Shown piece after piece: positions 24,566 to 31,985 of a DNA stretch of 33,616 bases. Source of the stretch: Novosphingobium sp. 9U. GTDB taxonomy: Bacteria; Pseudomonadota; Alphaproteobacteria; Sphingomonadales; Sphingomonadaceae. The DNA is taken from assembly GCF_902506425.1 (NCBI RefSeq), contig NZ_LR732487.1, positions 1-33,616 of the forward strand, in the 5' to 3' direction. The position numbers and the translations under genes are program-made. The first letter of the stretch is position 1. The number at the start of each line of letters is the position of its first letter. Under the pieces are notes generated by a model, which was not told the origin of the DNA, did not search any database, and worked only from the letters and a program-made list of their open reading frames with translations.

Positions 24566-25864
24566 CTACTCCTCCCCACTCACCGCCGAGATCACTGTCG
24601 CCGCAACCAGGTCGCCCACGACGTTCAGCGTGGTGCGGCACATGTCGAGGAAACGGTCGACGCCCAGGATCAGGCCGATGCCTTCGGGCGGCACGCCGAC
24701 GCCATGGAGGATCAGGGCGATGACCGGCAGCGATCCGGCCGGCACTCCCGCGGTGCCGACGCCGGCGAGGATGCACACCAGCATGACGAAAGCCTGCTGG
24801 CCCAGGTTCAGGTCCACGCCGAAGAACTGGGCGAGGAACAGCACCGTCACGCCCTCGAACATGGCAGTGCCGTTCTGGTTGGCGGTGGCGCCGATGGTCA
24901 GCACGAAGCGCGCGACCTTGGCCGGCAGCTTCAGCTCGTCTTCGGCAATGCGCAGCGAGGTGGGCAGCGTCGCGTTCGAGCTGGCGGTGGAGAACGCCAT
25001 CACGCTCGCCTCCCGCGTCTCGCGGAAGAACGCGACCGGGCTCTTCCTCGCCACGAACTTGAGCAGCAGCGAAAACACGCCGAACATCTGCAGGCCCAGC
25101 GCCAGCAGCACGACGCCAACATAGGCAGCAAGCTTGAACAGCAGGTCCCAGCCGAACTGCGCGGCCAGGTTGAACATGAAGCAGAAGATCGCGAACGGAG
25201 CGAGCTGGATGACAATGCCGATCAGCTTCATCGCGACTTCAAAGATACCTTCGATCGAGTCCTTCAGCACGTCGGTCTTGGGCGACTGCACCAGCAGGAT
25301 GCCGATACCGAAGAACAGCGCGAAGAACATCACCGCCAGGATGTCGTTCTCGCTCATGGCCGTGATCACATTGGTCGGCACCAGGCTGAGCACGGCTTCC
25401 ACCCCGCTCTTGGCGTCCTTGGAGGCGGCAACGATTCCCGACGCAGCCTTGCCTCCTTGCGCCAGCAGCGCCTGCGCCGCCGCACGATCGACGCCTGCGC
25501 CTGGCCGCAGCACGTTAACCAGCAGCAGCGACAAGGCGACAGCGATGCCGGAGACGATCACCGTGTAGAGCAAGGTCGCGATGCCGACCCGCCGAAGCGC
25601 GCGGATCTCTCCCATTTCGGCAATGCCGATGACGAGCGCGGAGAACAGCAGCGGCAGCACCAGCATGAACAGCAGGCGCAGGAAGACCTGGCCGATCGGA
25701 CCGGTGACATAGGTCACCACAGTCGTGACCCACGGCGCGCCGGCCGCGAACGTATAGACCAGGAGGCCGGAGACCAGCCCGACGACGAAGCCGATCAGGA
25801 TGCGCCATTGGAGGCCGTTCGCATGCGTCTCTACCTTGGGCTGGGGTTGCGCGGCGTCAGTCAT
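24566..25864 (-). CDS. Dicarboxylate/amino acid:cation symporter (SDF/DAACS family)
   Basis: Secondary transporter of the GltP/DctA family that imports acidic amino acids or C4-dicarboxylates with Na+ or H+. The 432-residue protein is hydrophobic throughout and has the family hallmarks: the serine-rich hairpin FSTASSNATLPTSLR, the second hairpin AGVPAGSLPVIALIL, and DRFLDMCRTTLNVVGD, whose Arg normally binds the substrate side-chain carboxylate. The canonical NMDGT ion-binding motif reads NQNGT here (residues 329-333), replacing the sodium-binding Asp with Asn. I chose the ATG at 25864 (MTDAAQPQPK); a longer frame from 26062 would run over the EcfG-type promoter. It is monocistronic. Confidence 0.92.
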   Translation of the reverse strand: MTDAAQPQPKVETHANGLQWRILIGFVVGLVSGLLVYTFAAGAPWVTTVVTYVTGPIGQVFLRLLFMLVLPLLFSALVIGIAEMGEIRALRRVGIATLLYTVIVSGIAVALSLLLVNVLRPGAGVDRAAAQALLAQGGKAASGIVAASKDAKSGVEAVLSLVPTNVITAMSENDILAVMFFALFFGIGILLVQSPKTDVLKDSIEGIFEVAMKLIGIVIQLAPFAIFCFMFNLAAQFGWDLLFKLAAYVGVVLLALGLQMFGVFSLLLKFVARKSPVAFFRETREASVMAFSTASSNATLPTSLRIAEDELKLPAKVARFVLTIGATANQNGTAMFEGVTVLFLAQFFGVDLNLGQQAFVMLVCILAGVGTAGVPAGSLPVIALILHGVGVPPEGIGLILGVDRFLDMCRTTLNVVGDLVAATVISAVSGEE

Positions 25865-26015
25865 GCAGTCAGGCTCTCCGGGCGGCACTTGCGCCGCGCC
25901 GAGCCAAGCAAGGTGGCGGCCACAACGCAAGGCCGCAGTTGCGGGGCATGGACTAACTGGCGAAGAGAGCAGCGCTTCTTCGGTCCATCGCGCCAGGCGC
26001 TCACCCCATCCTTCA

Positions 26016-26040
26016 GGAACTACCCTGGTTATCCCGCGTT
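26016..26040 (+). promoter_or_regulatory. Candidate EcfG promoter 3
   Basis: GGAAC (26016-26020), 16 bases, then CGTT (26037-26040): an exact match to the EcfG consensus with the same spacing as at 7866. Transcription would start near 26047, about 70 bases before the poly-proline lipoprotein gene, and continue into the L,D-transpeptidase gene. Confidence 0.65.
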
Positions 26041-26116
26041 CACTTTTGCACCGACACCTCAAGGCACCCCGGCTCGTCAGGACACCAACGGGCCGTCATC
26101 AAGGGAGGTAAGCACG

Positions 26117-26368
26117 ATGCGCATTCGTTATCTGTTGCTCGCAGGACTGGGAGCCACCACGCTCGCCGCCTGCGCCGAGAAGACCCCGCCACCTCCTCCG
26201 CCGCCCCCGCCGCCCTCGGGCTCGGTGATCGGCAGCACCGCCGCAGACCGCGATGGCGATGGCATCGTCGATGGCTACTATACCTCGGACGGCATCTATC
26301 ACCCCTACGCGCCGCCGGCTCCTCCGCCGCCACCGCCGCCGCCCCGCCGCACGGGGGAAAAGGGCTGA
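26117..26368 (+). CDS. Small poly-proline lipoprotein with a calcium-binding-like loop
   Basis: An 83-residue protein with a lipoprotein signal (MRIRYLLLAGLGATTLAAC; lipobox LAAC, Cys19), a run of ten prolines, a segment DRDGDGIVDGYY and a second run of prolines near the C-terminus. The D-x-D-G-D-G-x-x-D pattern resembles EF-hand or thrombospondin-type calcium loops. Stiff poly-proline stretches can span the peptidoglycan layer. GGGAGG lies 8 to 13 bases upstream. Its stop overlaps a CTG that appears to start the L,D-transpeptidase gene. The function is unknown; coupling suggests a partner or positioning role for that enzyme. Confidence 0.8.
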   Translation: MRIRYLLLAGLGATTLAACAEKTPPPPPPPPPPSGSVIGSTAADRDGDGIVDGYYTSDGIYHPYAPPAPPPPPPPPRRTGEKG

Positions 26369-27732
26369 AACTCCGTTTCGCGACCCTGTTACTGGCACTG
26401 AGCACTCCCGCCGCCACGCTGGCGGCGGGAGCCTTGGTGTCGAGCGAAGCCTTGGCCAAGGCACCCGCGAAACGCGGCGTGGTCAAGGCCAAGCGCGCCG
26501 TTCCCAAGCGGACGGCCAAGCCGAAGCCGGCGTCGGTCGATCCCGCCTTGCTCGCCGCGATCCGCGACGAGGTGAGCGGCGATGTAAAGCGCTTCTACGT
26601 GGAGCGCGGTTATCGCCCACTCTGGGCGCTCGACAATCTCATCGGCCCCGCCGCGGGCACCTTCATCAGCTATCTCGAGACTGCCGACCAGGACGGTCTC
26701 AATCCCTCACGCTATGATCCCGACAAGCTGCGCGAGGCTGTCGCGCGAGCGCGGGGCGGCTCGCCCGCCGAGGTGGCGCAGGCCGAAGTCCTGCTCTCAC
26801 GCGCCTTCGCTCGCTACGTGGCCGACCAGAAGCGATCGAACGTGCGGATCATCTGGGCCGACCCCAGGCTCAAGCCGGACAAGCTCAAGCCCGATGAGGC
26901 GCTGCGCGCTGCGGCCTTCCCCGACTCCTTCAACGACTACGTGGCGCAGATGGGCTGGATGAGCCCGCAATACGTGCGCCTGCGCAAGCTGGCCGGCCAA
27001 GCCCGGAACCTCTCCGACGACACGTGGGACCGACTAGCCGTGAACCTGGACCGCGCACGGCTGCTGCCCGGACCTTACGTGCGCCACATCGAGGTCGATG
27101 CCTCCTCCGGACAGCTGTGGTTCTACGAGGCCGGGCGTCAGGTCGGCACCATGCGCGTGGTCGTCGGGGCCAAGGAGACGCAGACCCCGATGATGGCGGG
27201 CACGGTGCAGTGGGCGATCCTCAACCCCTACTGGAACGTGCCGACGTACCTGGCGCGCAACTCGATCGCCCGCAAAGTGCTGTCGGGGCGCTCGCTTGCG
27301 TCGATGCACATGGAGGCGCTGACCGACTGGAGCGCCGACGCCCGCGTCGTGCCGGAGAGCGCGATCGACTGGCAGGCGGTGGCCGCGGGCACTCAGGAGG
27401 TGCGTTTGCGCGAGCTGCCCGGCTCGGCCAACTCGATGGGACGGGTCAAGTTCCTGTTCCCCAATGAGGAGGGCATCTACCTCCACGACACGCCGCGGCG
27501 CGACTTGCTCGCCAAACCCGATCGACACTTCAGCAACGGCTGCATCCGTCTGGAGAACGCTGGCCTGCTCGGCCGCTGGCTACTGCAGAAGCCGGTGCCC
27601 ACCGCAACGAAGCAGCGCGAACAAGCGGTGCCGCTGCCGGTGCAGGTGCCGGTGTATCTCACCTACCTCACGGCGACCGGCGACAAGACGGGGCTGGCAT
27701 TCCGGCCGGACGTCTATGGGCGTGACAGCTGA
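26365..27732 (+). CDS. L,D-transpeptidase (YkuD catalytic domain, YcbB-like)
   Basis: Exported enzyme that makes 3-3 cross-links in peptidoglycan. An N-terminal all-helical scaffold region is followed by the YkuD domain from about residue 235 (YVRHIEVDASSGQLWFYE). The catalytic segment reads HDTPRRDL and then HFSNGCIRLE with Cys393, as in YcbB-type enzymes. The obvious start codons (TTG 26431, GTG 26434) would leave no signal peptide. Reading from the CTG at 26365, which overlaps the lipoprotein stop (CTGA), gives a proper signal peptide (LKLRFATLLLALSTPAATLAAGA) preceded by GGGGGAAAAGG. I therefore place the start there: 455 residues. Confidence 0.88.
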   Translation: MKLRFATLLLALSTPAATLAAGALVSSEALAKAPAKRGVVKAKRAVPKRTAKPKPASVDPALLAAIRDEVSGDVKRFYVERGYRPLWALDNLIGPAAGTFISYLETADQDGLNPSRYDPDKLREAVARARGGSPAEVAQAEVLLSRAFARYVADQKRSNVRIIWADPRLKPDKLKPDEALRAAAFPDSFNDYVAQMGWMSPQYVRLRKLAGQARNLSDDTWDRLAVNLDRARLLPGPYVRHIEVDASSGQLWFYEAGRQVGTMRVVVGAKETQTPMMAGTVQWAILNPYWNVPTYLARNSIARKVLSGRSLASMHMEALTDWSADARVVPESAIDWQAVAAGTQEVRLRELPGSANSMGRVKFLFPNEEGIYLHDTPRRDLLAKPDRHFSNGCIRLENAGLLGRWLLQKPVPTATKQREQAVPLPVQVPVYLTYLTATGDKTGLAFRPDVYGRDS

Positions 27733-27740
27733 ATTCAACT

Positions 27741-27867
27741 GATCCTCCCCTGCAAGGGGAGGTAGCAGACGCGCAGCGGCTGACGGAGGGGTGTCACCGC
27801 TGGTCGAATGTGCAACGGAGAGGGTTGCACCCCTCCACCGCCTCCGCCCCCCTGGCAAGGGAGGATC
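27741..27867. repeat. Composite palindromic element downstream of the L,D-transpeptidase gene (copy F)
   Basis: A 127-base block bounded by inverted ends (GATCCTCCCCTGC at the left, GCAAGGGAGGATC at the right). Within it CCTCCCCT pairs with AGGGGAGG (27744-27762), and GGAGGGGTG pairs with a distal CACCCCTCC. The segment 27776-27791 is identical to the reverse complement of bases 53-68 in copy A. It fills the convergent space between the L,D-transpeptidase gene and dapE and codes for nothing. Confidence 0.8.
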
Positions 27868-27884
27868 TGACGCTCCGCAAGCGG

Positions 27885-29036
27885 CTACCCCGCCAACGCC
27901 GCCACCGCGATGCGTCGATAGATGCGCGCCAGCATTTCCAGATCGGCCAGCGCCACTGCCTCGTCCAGCTTGTGCATCGTTGCGTTGCACAGGCCGAACT
28001 CGATCACGGGCGACAGGTCCTTGAGGAAGCGCGCGTCGGAGGTTCCGCCGCTGGTCGAAAGCTCCGGAACCAGCCCCGTCTCCGCCTCCACCGCATCGGA
28101 GACCATGGCCGAGAAGTCACCCGGCTGAGTCAGGAACGCTTCGCCCGAGATCAGCGGACGCGCCGTGCCGCCGTGGCGGGCGGCGACTTCGGCCACGCGA
28201 GCAGCGAGGCCGGCGCCTGTGTGCCGGTCGTTGAAGCGGATCGAGATGCGCGCGCTCGCCTTGGCGGGGATCACGTTGTGTGCGGGATTGCCGACCGTCA
28301 GGTCCGTCACTTCGAGGTTCGAGGCCTGGAACCAGTCGGTCCCCTCATCGAGCGGCATCGCTTTCAATTCCGCCAGCATGGCGACGAGGCGGGTGATCGG
28401 ATTGTCCGCCAGGTGCGGGTACGCGACGTGGCCCTGCACGCCTTCGACGTCGAGGAACACGTTGATCGAACCGCGCCGGCCGATCTTGGCCATGTCGCCC
28501 AGGCGGTTCACCGAGGTGGGCTCTCCGACCAGGCACAAGTCCGGAATGGCGCCCAGATCGCGCATGCGTTCGATCAGTGCGAGAGTGCCGAACCGTGCCG
28601 GCCCCTCCTCGTCTCCCGTGATCACGAAGCTGAGCGTTCCGGCCTCGACAGGGATCTCGCGTGCGGCTGCCGTCATCGCCGCGATCGAGCCCTTCATGTC
28701 GACAGCGCCCCGGCCAAAAAGCAGCTCGCCGCGGATCTCGGGCGCGAAGGGCGCGCTGGTCCAGCCTTCCCCGGGCGGCACGACATCGAGGTGGCCGGCG
28801 AAGGCGAAGTGGCGCGAACCTGCGGGGCCGCGGCGGATTGCTAGCAGGTTCTCCACCGGTCCGTCGGGCGCTTCGCCGGCCAGGAAGCGGATGACTTCGA
28901 AGCCAAGCGGGGCGAGCTGGCCTTCCAGGCAATCGAACACCGCGCCCGTCGCGGGGGTCACGCTGGGGCAGGCCATCAGCGCCTGCGCCAGCTGTGCGAC
29001 GGTCTGGACGGGTGGAAGTTCGACGGTCTGGCTCAT
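27885..29036 (-). CDS. dapE: Succinyl-diaminopimelate desuccinylase
   Basis: Metal-dependent hydrolase that releases succinate from N-succinyl-LL-diaminopimelate in the lysine and meso-diaminopimelate pathway. The 383-residue product has the M20 peptidase-family metal motifs FAGHLDVVPPG, GRGAVDMKGS, TGDEEGPARFGT and GEPTS, the dimerisation-domain segment GHVAYPHLADNP, and SGGTSDARF. The ATG at 29036 begins MSQTVELPPVQ; a longer frame from 29270 would run through the cupin gene. It is divergent from the cupin gene, with 51 bases between start codons. Confidence 0.96.
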   Translation of the reverse strand: MSQTVELPPVQTVAQLAQALMACPSVTPATGAVFDCLEGQLAPLGFEVIRFLAGEAPDGPVENLLAIRRGPAGSRHFAFAGHLDVVPPGEGWTSAPFAPEIRGELLFGRGAVDMKGSIAAMTAAAREIPVEAGTLSFVITGDEEGPARFGTLALIERMRDLGAIPDLCLVGEPTSVNRLGDMAKIGRRGSINVFLDVEGVQGHVAYPHLADNPITRLVAMLAELKAMPLDEGTDWFQASNLEVTDLTVGNPAHNVIPAKASARISIRFNDRHTGAGLAARVAEVAARHGGTARPLISGEAFLTQPGDFSAMVSDAVEAETGLVPELSTSGGTSDARFLKDLSPVIEFGLCNATMHKLDEAVALADLEMLARIYRRIAVAALAG

Positions 29037-29047
29037 GCCGGTCCCAT

Positions 29048-29057
29048 CGCATATGCG
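29048..29057. promoter_or_regulatory. Perfect 10-base palindrome between dapE and the cupin gene
   Basis: CGCATATGCG is a perfect palindrome in the middle of the 51-base divergent spacer, a fitting place for a shared operator. Short palindromes also occur by chance, so this rests on position alone. Confidence 0.3.
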
Positions 29058-29087
29058 TGTCGCACCACACAAGTGCGCGAGGACCGG

Positions 29088-29561
29088 ATGCCCAGGCTCG
29101 ACCCCGAAGAGATCGCCGCGACCAATCGCACCGGCTACCCCGCGCCGTTCGACGCAGCTGTGGCGGGCCGGTGGTATCGCCGCCTCGGCCCGGTGGCGGG
29201 ACTGACGTCGCTGGGCGCCAGCCACGTGACGCTGGAGCCCGGCGCCTGGTCCAGTCAGCGCCACTGGCACGACGACGAGGACGAGCTCCTGGTGATGATC
29301 TCAGGCCGCGCAGTGCTGATCGAGGGCCCTGAGGGCGTGCCGCCCACGCGGACCCTGCTCGGCCCCGGCGACACTTGCGTGTGGGCGGCGGGCGACGGCA
29401 TCTCGCACCATCTGGTGAACGAGAGCGACGCTCCGTGTACTTTCGTGGCGGTGAGCGCCGGCAATCCGGACGGAAGCGGCGGCTACCCCGACATCGACCT
29501 CATGTTCGCAGGCGACGATTACCTCCACAAGGATGGGACTTTGTACCCGCCAAAAATGTAA
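29088..29561 (+). CDS. Cupin-domain protein
   Basis: The 157-residue protein has a single cupin barrel with the two metal-binding motifs: HWHDDEDELLVMISGRAVLIEG (His, His, Glu) and GPGDTCVWAAGDGISHHLVN (His). Such small cupins bind a metal and a small ligand, or act as isomerases; the substrate here is not apparent. I chose the ATG at 29088 because GAGGA lies 5 bases upstream; a GTG at 29073 would add five residues. It is divergent from dapE. Confidence 0.88.
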   Translation: MPRLDPEEIAATNRTGYPAPFDAAVAGRWYRRLGPVAGLTSLGASHVTLEPGAWSSQRHWHDDEDELLVMISGRAVLIEGPEGVPPTRTLLGPGDTCVWAAGDGISHHLVNESDAPCTFVAVSAGNPDGSGGYPDIDLMFAGDDYLHKDGTLYPPKM

Positions 29562-29682
29562 GCCAGGCCCTCGGCCGGCATGCTTCGACCGCAACGCCCA
29601 GACCTAGCGCCTGTCCTGTTCAGGTTGACCCTAACTATCTCCGTTCGTGGATAAAGGCGCTTCCGCCTAAGCAGGACGAACT

Positions 29683-30543
29683 CTAAGCCAAAGCCTCATC
29701 CAGCATCCGCGCCAGCCGCAGCCCTGCCTGCTCGATGCGCTGCTGCACCACCGGCAGGCTCGCCTCGATCGCGGGCTCGGGCCAGGTCACCTGCCTGGGC
29801 TCCTCGCCTTTGCCGCCCGTGGCACAAGGCACCGTGCCGCCGAATGCCTGCGGGTAGAGGAAATCGCGCGCAATCTGCCAGCTTTCTCGCAGCCAGTCCT
29901 CGGGCGTGCCGGTCTGCATCCGCGTCCGCTCGGCCGCATCGTATTGGCGCACGAGCGTCGGTCGGGCGGAGGAGATCGCCCGCTCGGTCATCACCGTGTC
30001 CCAGATCGAATGGAGGTTCTTGCCCGGCACGATGCCGTAGCTGGACTTCACCAGGTTGCCGCCCTGGTCGTGGCTGTCGGCACCGTGAAGCGGCTGGTGG
30101 ATGTCGCCGACGAAATGCGTCACGAAGATCAGCGCCTCCAGCCGCTGCGTGTGCGGCAGCGTTCGGTCAGTCAGGATGCGGCGGTTGCGCTCGATCTGCG
30201 CGGTCACGCAGTTGCCATTGGCGCAGTCCGACTTGATGTCGAAGGCGCCGCAGACCGGCTCGTCCTGGTAGTGCCACGGCGAGGTATAGGCCCAGCGCCA
30301 TTGCTCGCCCTTGATGCAATCTGGCCAGACCGCGGCGTCCTCCAGGCTGCGCACCCGGCACTTGGGCGTGCCGAGTTCGCGGTCATCCCGCAGCAGCACC
30401 GCGATCCGCGCGCGCGTGGCCGGCTTGACGTTGTCGAGCGCGATCGCCGCGACGGTGCGGTGTCCGTAGGCGCCCCAGGCCAGCGCCGGTGCGGCCCACA
30501 GGCCCGCCAGCGCGGCGAGCAGCAAGGCAAGCCGCCGGATCAT
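29683..30543 (-). CDS. S1/P1-family zinc nuclease, secreted
   Basis: Single-strand-specific nuclease of the S1/P1 (phospholipase C-like) fold, secreted and dependent on three zinc ions. The 286-residue precursor has a signal peptide (MIRRLALLLAALAGLWAAPALA). Its predicted mature N-terminus is Trp (WGAYGHRTVAAIA), as in P1 nuclease, where that Trp coordinates zinc. Further ligands are in SPWHYQDEP, FVGDIHQPLHGADSHDQGGN and NLHSIWDT. The ATG at 30543 overlaps the stop of the glutathione S-transferase-like gene (ATGA), so the two are coupled. A phosphate- or nucleotide-scavenging role is typical of the family. Confidence 0.92.
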   Translation of the reverse strand: MIRRLALLLAALAGLWAAPALAWGAYGHRTVAAIALDNVKPATRARIAVLLRDDRELGTPKCRVRSLEDAAVWPDCIKGEQWRWAYTSPWHYQDEPVCGAFDIKSDCANGNCVTAQIERNRRILTDRTLPHTQRLEALIFVTHFVGDIHQPLHGADSHDQGGNLVKSSYGIVPGKNLHSIWDTVMTERAISSARPTLVRQYDAAERTRMQTGTPEDWLRESWQIARDFLYPQAFGGTVPCATGGKGEEPRQVTWPEPAIEASLPVVQQRIEQAGLRLARMLDEALA

Positions 30544-31208
30544 TGGCCGACCGGAACCTCGTACTGCTCGATCACCCACTGCTCCGCCTCGGCGGCAGCG
30601 ACCCACTGGCGCATCCATTCGTGCTCCCACACCGCCTGCATGTAGGAGGCGGCGAAGCCCGGAACGCCGATGCCGTACGTGCGGAAACGGCTGACGACCG
30701 GCGCGTAGATCACGTCGGCGGCGCAGAAGGTGCCGAACAGAAACGGCCCGCCCTTCCCGAAGCGCGCCCGCGCCTCGGCCCAGAGCGTCAGGATGCGCAC
30801 GATGTCGGCGCGCACGTCGCCGTCGATCTCGAGGCCGCTGACTTGCGCGCGCACGTTCATCGGGCAGGTGCGCCGCAGCGGCAGGTAGCTGGAGTGCATC
30901 TCCGCCACCATCGAGCGGGCCATCGCGCGCGGCTCGTCATCCTTGGGCCAGAAGCGGTCGCGCCCGACCTTGTCGGCGAGGTATTCAATAATTGCCAGGC
31001 TGTCCCACACCACCGCGTCGCCGTCCCACAGGACGGGCACCTTGCCCGACGATGGCGCGAGTTCCTCGGCGCTGCGCTTGCGCTCCTCCCAGTCCTCTCC
31101 GAGGATGGGGACGGTCAGCTCCTCGAAGCCGAGGCCAGACTGCTTGACGGCGAGCCAGGCGCGAAGGCTCCAGCTCGAGTAGTTCTTGTTCCCGATGATC
31201 AGCTTCAT
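30540..31208 (-). CDS. Glutathione S-transferase-like protein
   Basis: The 222-residue cytoplasmic protein has an N-terminal thioredoxin-like GST domain (MKLIIGNKNYSSWSLRAWLAVKQSG, then GKVPVLWDGDAVVWDSLAIIEYLAD with the cis-Pro and the glutathione-binding Asp-Ser pair) and a C-terminal helical domain with GPFLFGTFCAADVIYAPVVSRFRTYG. The NYSSWSLR start is typical of a bacterial GST subgroup of unknown substrate. GAGGGA lies 9 bases before the ATG. It is followed directly by the S1/P1 nuclease gene. Confidence 0.92.
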   Translation of the reverse strand: MKLIIGNKNYSSWSLRAWLAVKQSGLGFEELTVPILGEDWEERKRSAEELAPSSGKVPVLWDGDAVVWDSLAIIEYLADKVGRDRFWPKDDEPRAMARSMVAEMHSSYLPLRRTCPMNVRAQVSGLEIDGDVRADIVRILTLWAEARARFGKGGPFLFGTFCAADVIYAPVVSRFRTYGIGVPGFAASYMQAVWEHEWMRQWVAAAEAEQWVIEQYEVPVGQ

Positions 31209-31346
31209 GGGCGGCGTCCCTCTTGCTGCAGGCCCGCGCCTAGAGGTTCAGCCACGGTGTGTCGAGGATGAACGGCCCAGCAGGTCGAGAGCACGCAGGG
31301 AACCGGCTCGCGCTTGCGCAGGTTGTTCGCGGCAAGGGAGAAATCG

Positions 31347-31967
31347 ATGTCCAGGACCTTCCTCGTGGCGGTGGCTGTCTTGATAGCGCTGGCGGGCTGC
31401 GACGGTTCCGCCGAGGGTGCCAAGATCGCACCCTCACCTAGCGCGTCGAGCGAGCCGCAGAGCGCGGAGGCCGCCGCTGCAAGCGCACCCACTGCCGCCC
31501 CGCCTGCCGCTGCGCCGGTTGCTCCGCCCCCGCAGCCCCCCGCTCCTCCTGTCATGCCTGCGCCTCCGCCTCCTCCACCGCCGGTGCTCACGCCAGAGGC
31601 GGAGAAGGGTGAGAAAGGCGCACGCAATGTGCTTCTCACTTGGGCGCGAGCGCTGGAGAACCACCAGTTCGGCACCGCATGGGAGCAGTTCGGCCATCCA
31701 CCCTCCAGCCGCGCCGCCTTCGCGCGCTGGTGGCAGCGGTATCGCACGATCATGGTGACCTTGGGCGAGGGCGTGGTCGAGGGCGGCGCAGGATCGCTCT
31801 ACTACGAAGTGCCCGCGACAGTGAGCGGCGAGACGGTGCAAGGCCGGCCCTACCGGCTTCAAGGCAACGTGGTGGTACGCCGGGTCAACGACGTCGACGG
31901 CGCGACCCCGGCACAGTTGCGCTGGCACATCGACAGCGCGGATCTGAAGGACGTGGGTGCTCGTTAG
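31347..31967 (+). CDS. Lipoprotein with Pro/Ala-rich linker, unknown function
   Basis: The 206-residue protein has a lipoprotein signal (MSRTFLVAVAVLIALAGC; lipobox ALAGC, Cys18), a Pro/Ala/Ser-rich linker of about 65 residues with a run of prolines, and a C-terminal domain of about 110 residues (NVLLTWARALENHQFGTAWEQF, later a beta-rich SLYYEVPATVSGETVQGRPYRLQGNVVVRRV). The last part is compatible with a small NTF2-like fold, which is only a guess. GGGAG lies 8 bases upstream. It is divergent from the GST gene and convergent with the dehydrogenase gene, 18 bases between stops. Confidence 0.82.
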   Translation: MSRTFLVAVAVLIALAGCDGSAEGAKIAPSPSASSEPQSAEAAAASAPTAAPPAAAPVAPPPQPPAPPVMPAPPPPPPPVLTPEAEKGEKGARNVLLTWARALENHQFGTAWEQFGHPPSSRAAFARWWQRYRTIMVTLGEGVVEGGAGSLYYEVPATVSGETVQGRPYRLQGNVVVRRVNDVDGATPAQLRWHIDSADLKDVGAR

Positions 31968-31985
31968 CGGTCGGGGAGCTCGCGC

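Noticed and set aside
24704..26116. Long plus-strand frame opposite the SDF symporter
   Set aside because: The translation is His/Gln/Arg-rich noise antisense to a clear transporter gene. Only its last part (from 26117) is a real gene.
29646..29654. DnaA box (CGTGGATAA) after the cupin gene
   Set aside because: A single copy with one mismatch, isolated from any other box.
29655..29668. Terminator between the cupin and S1/P1 nuclease genes
   Set aside because: AGGCG-CTTC-CGCCT gives only a 5-base-pair stem with no T run on either strand.
31299..31324. Fourth EcfG-type promoter ahead of the Pro/Ala-rich lipoprotein
   Set aside because: GGAAC is present, but the nearest GTT is 18 bases away and no CGTT or TGTT stands at 16, so the spacing is wrong.
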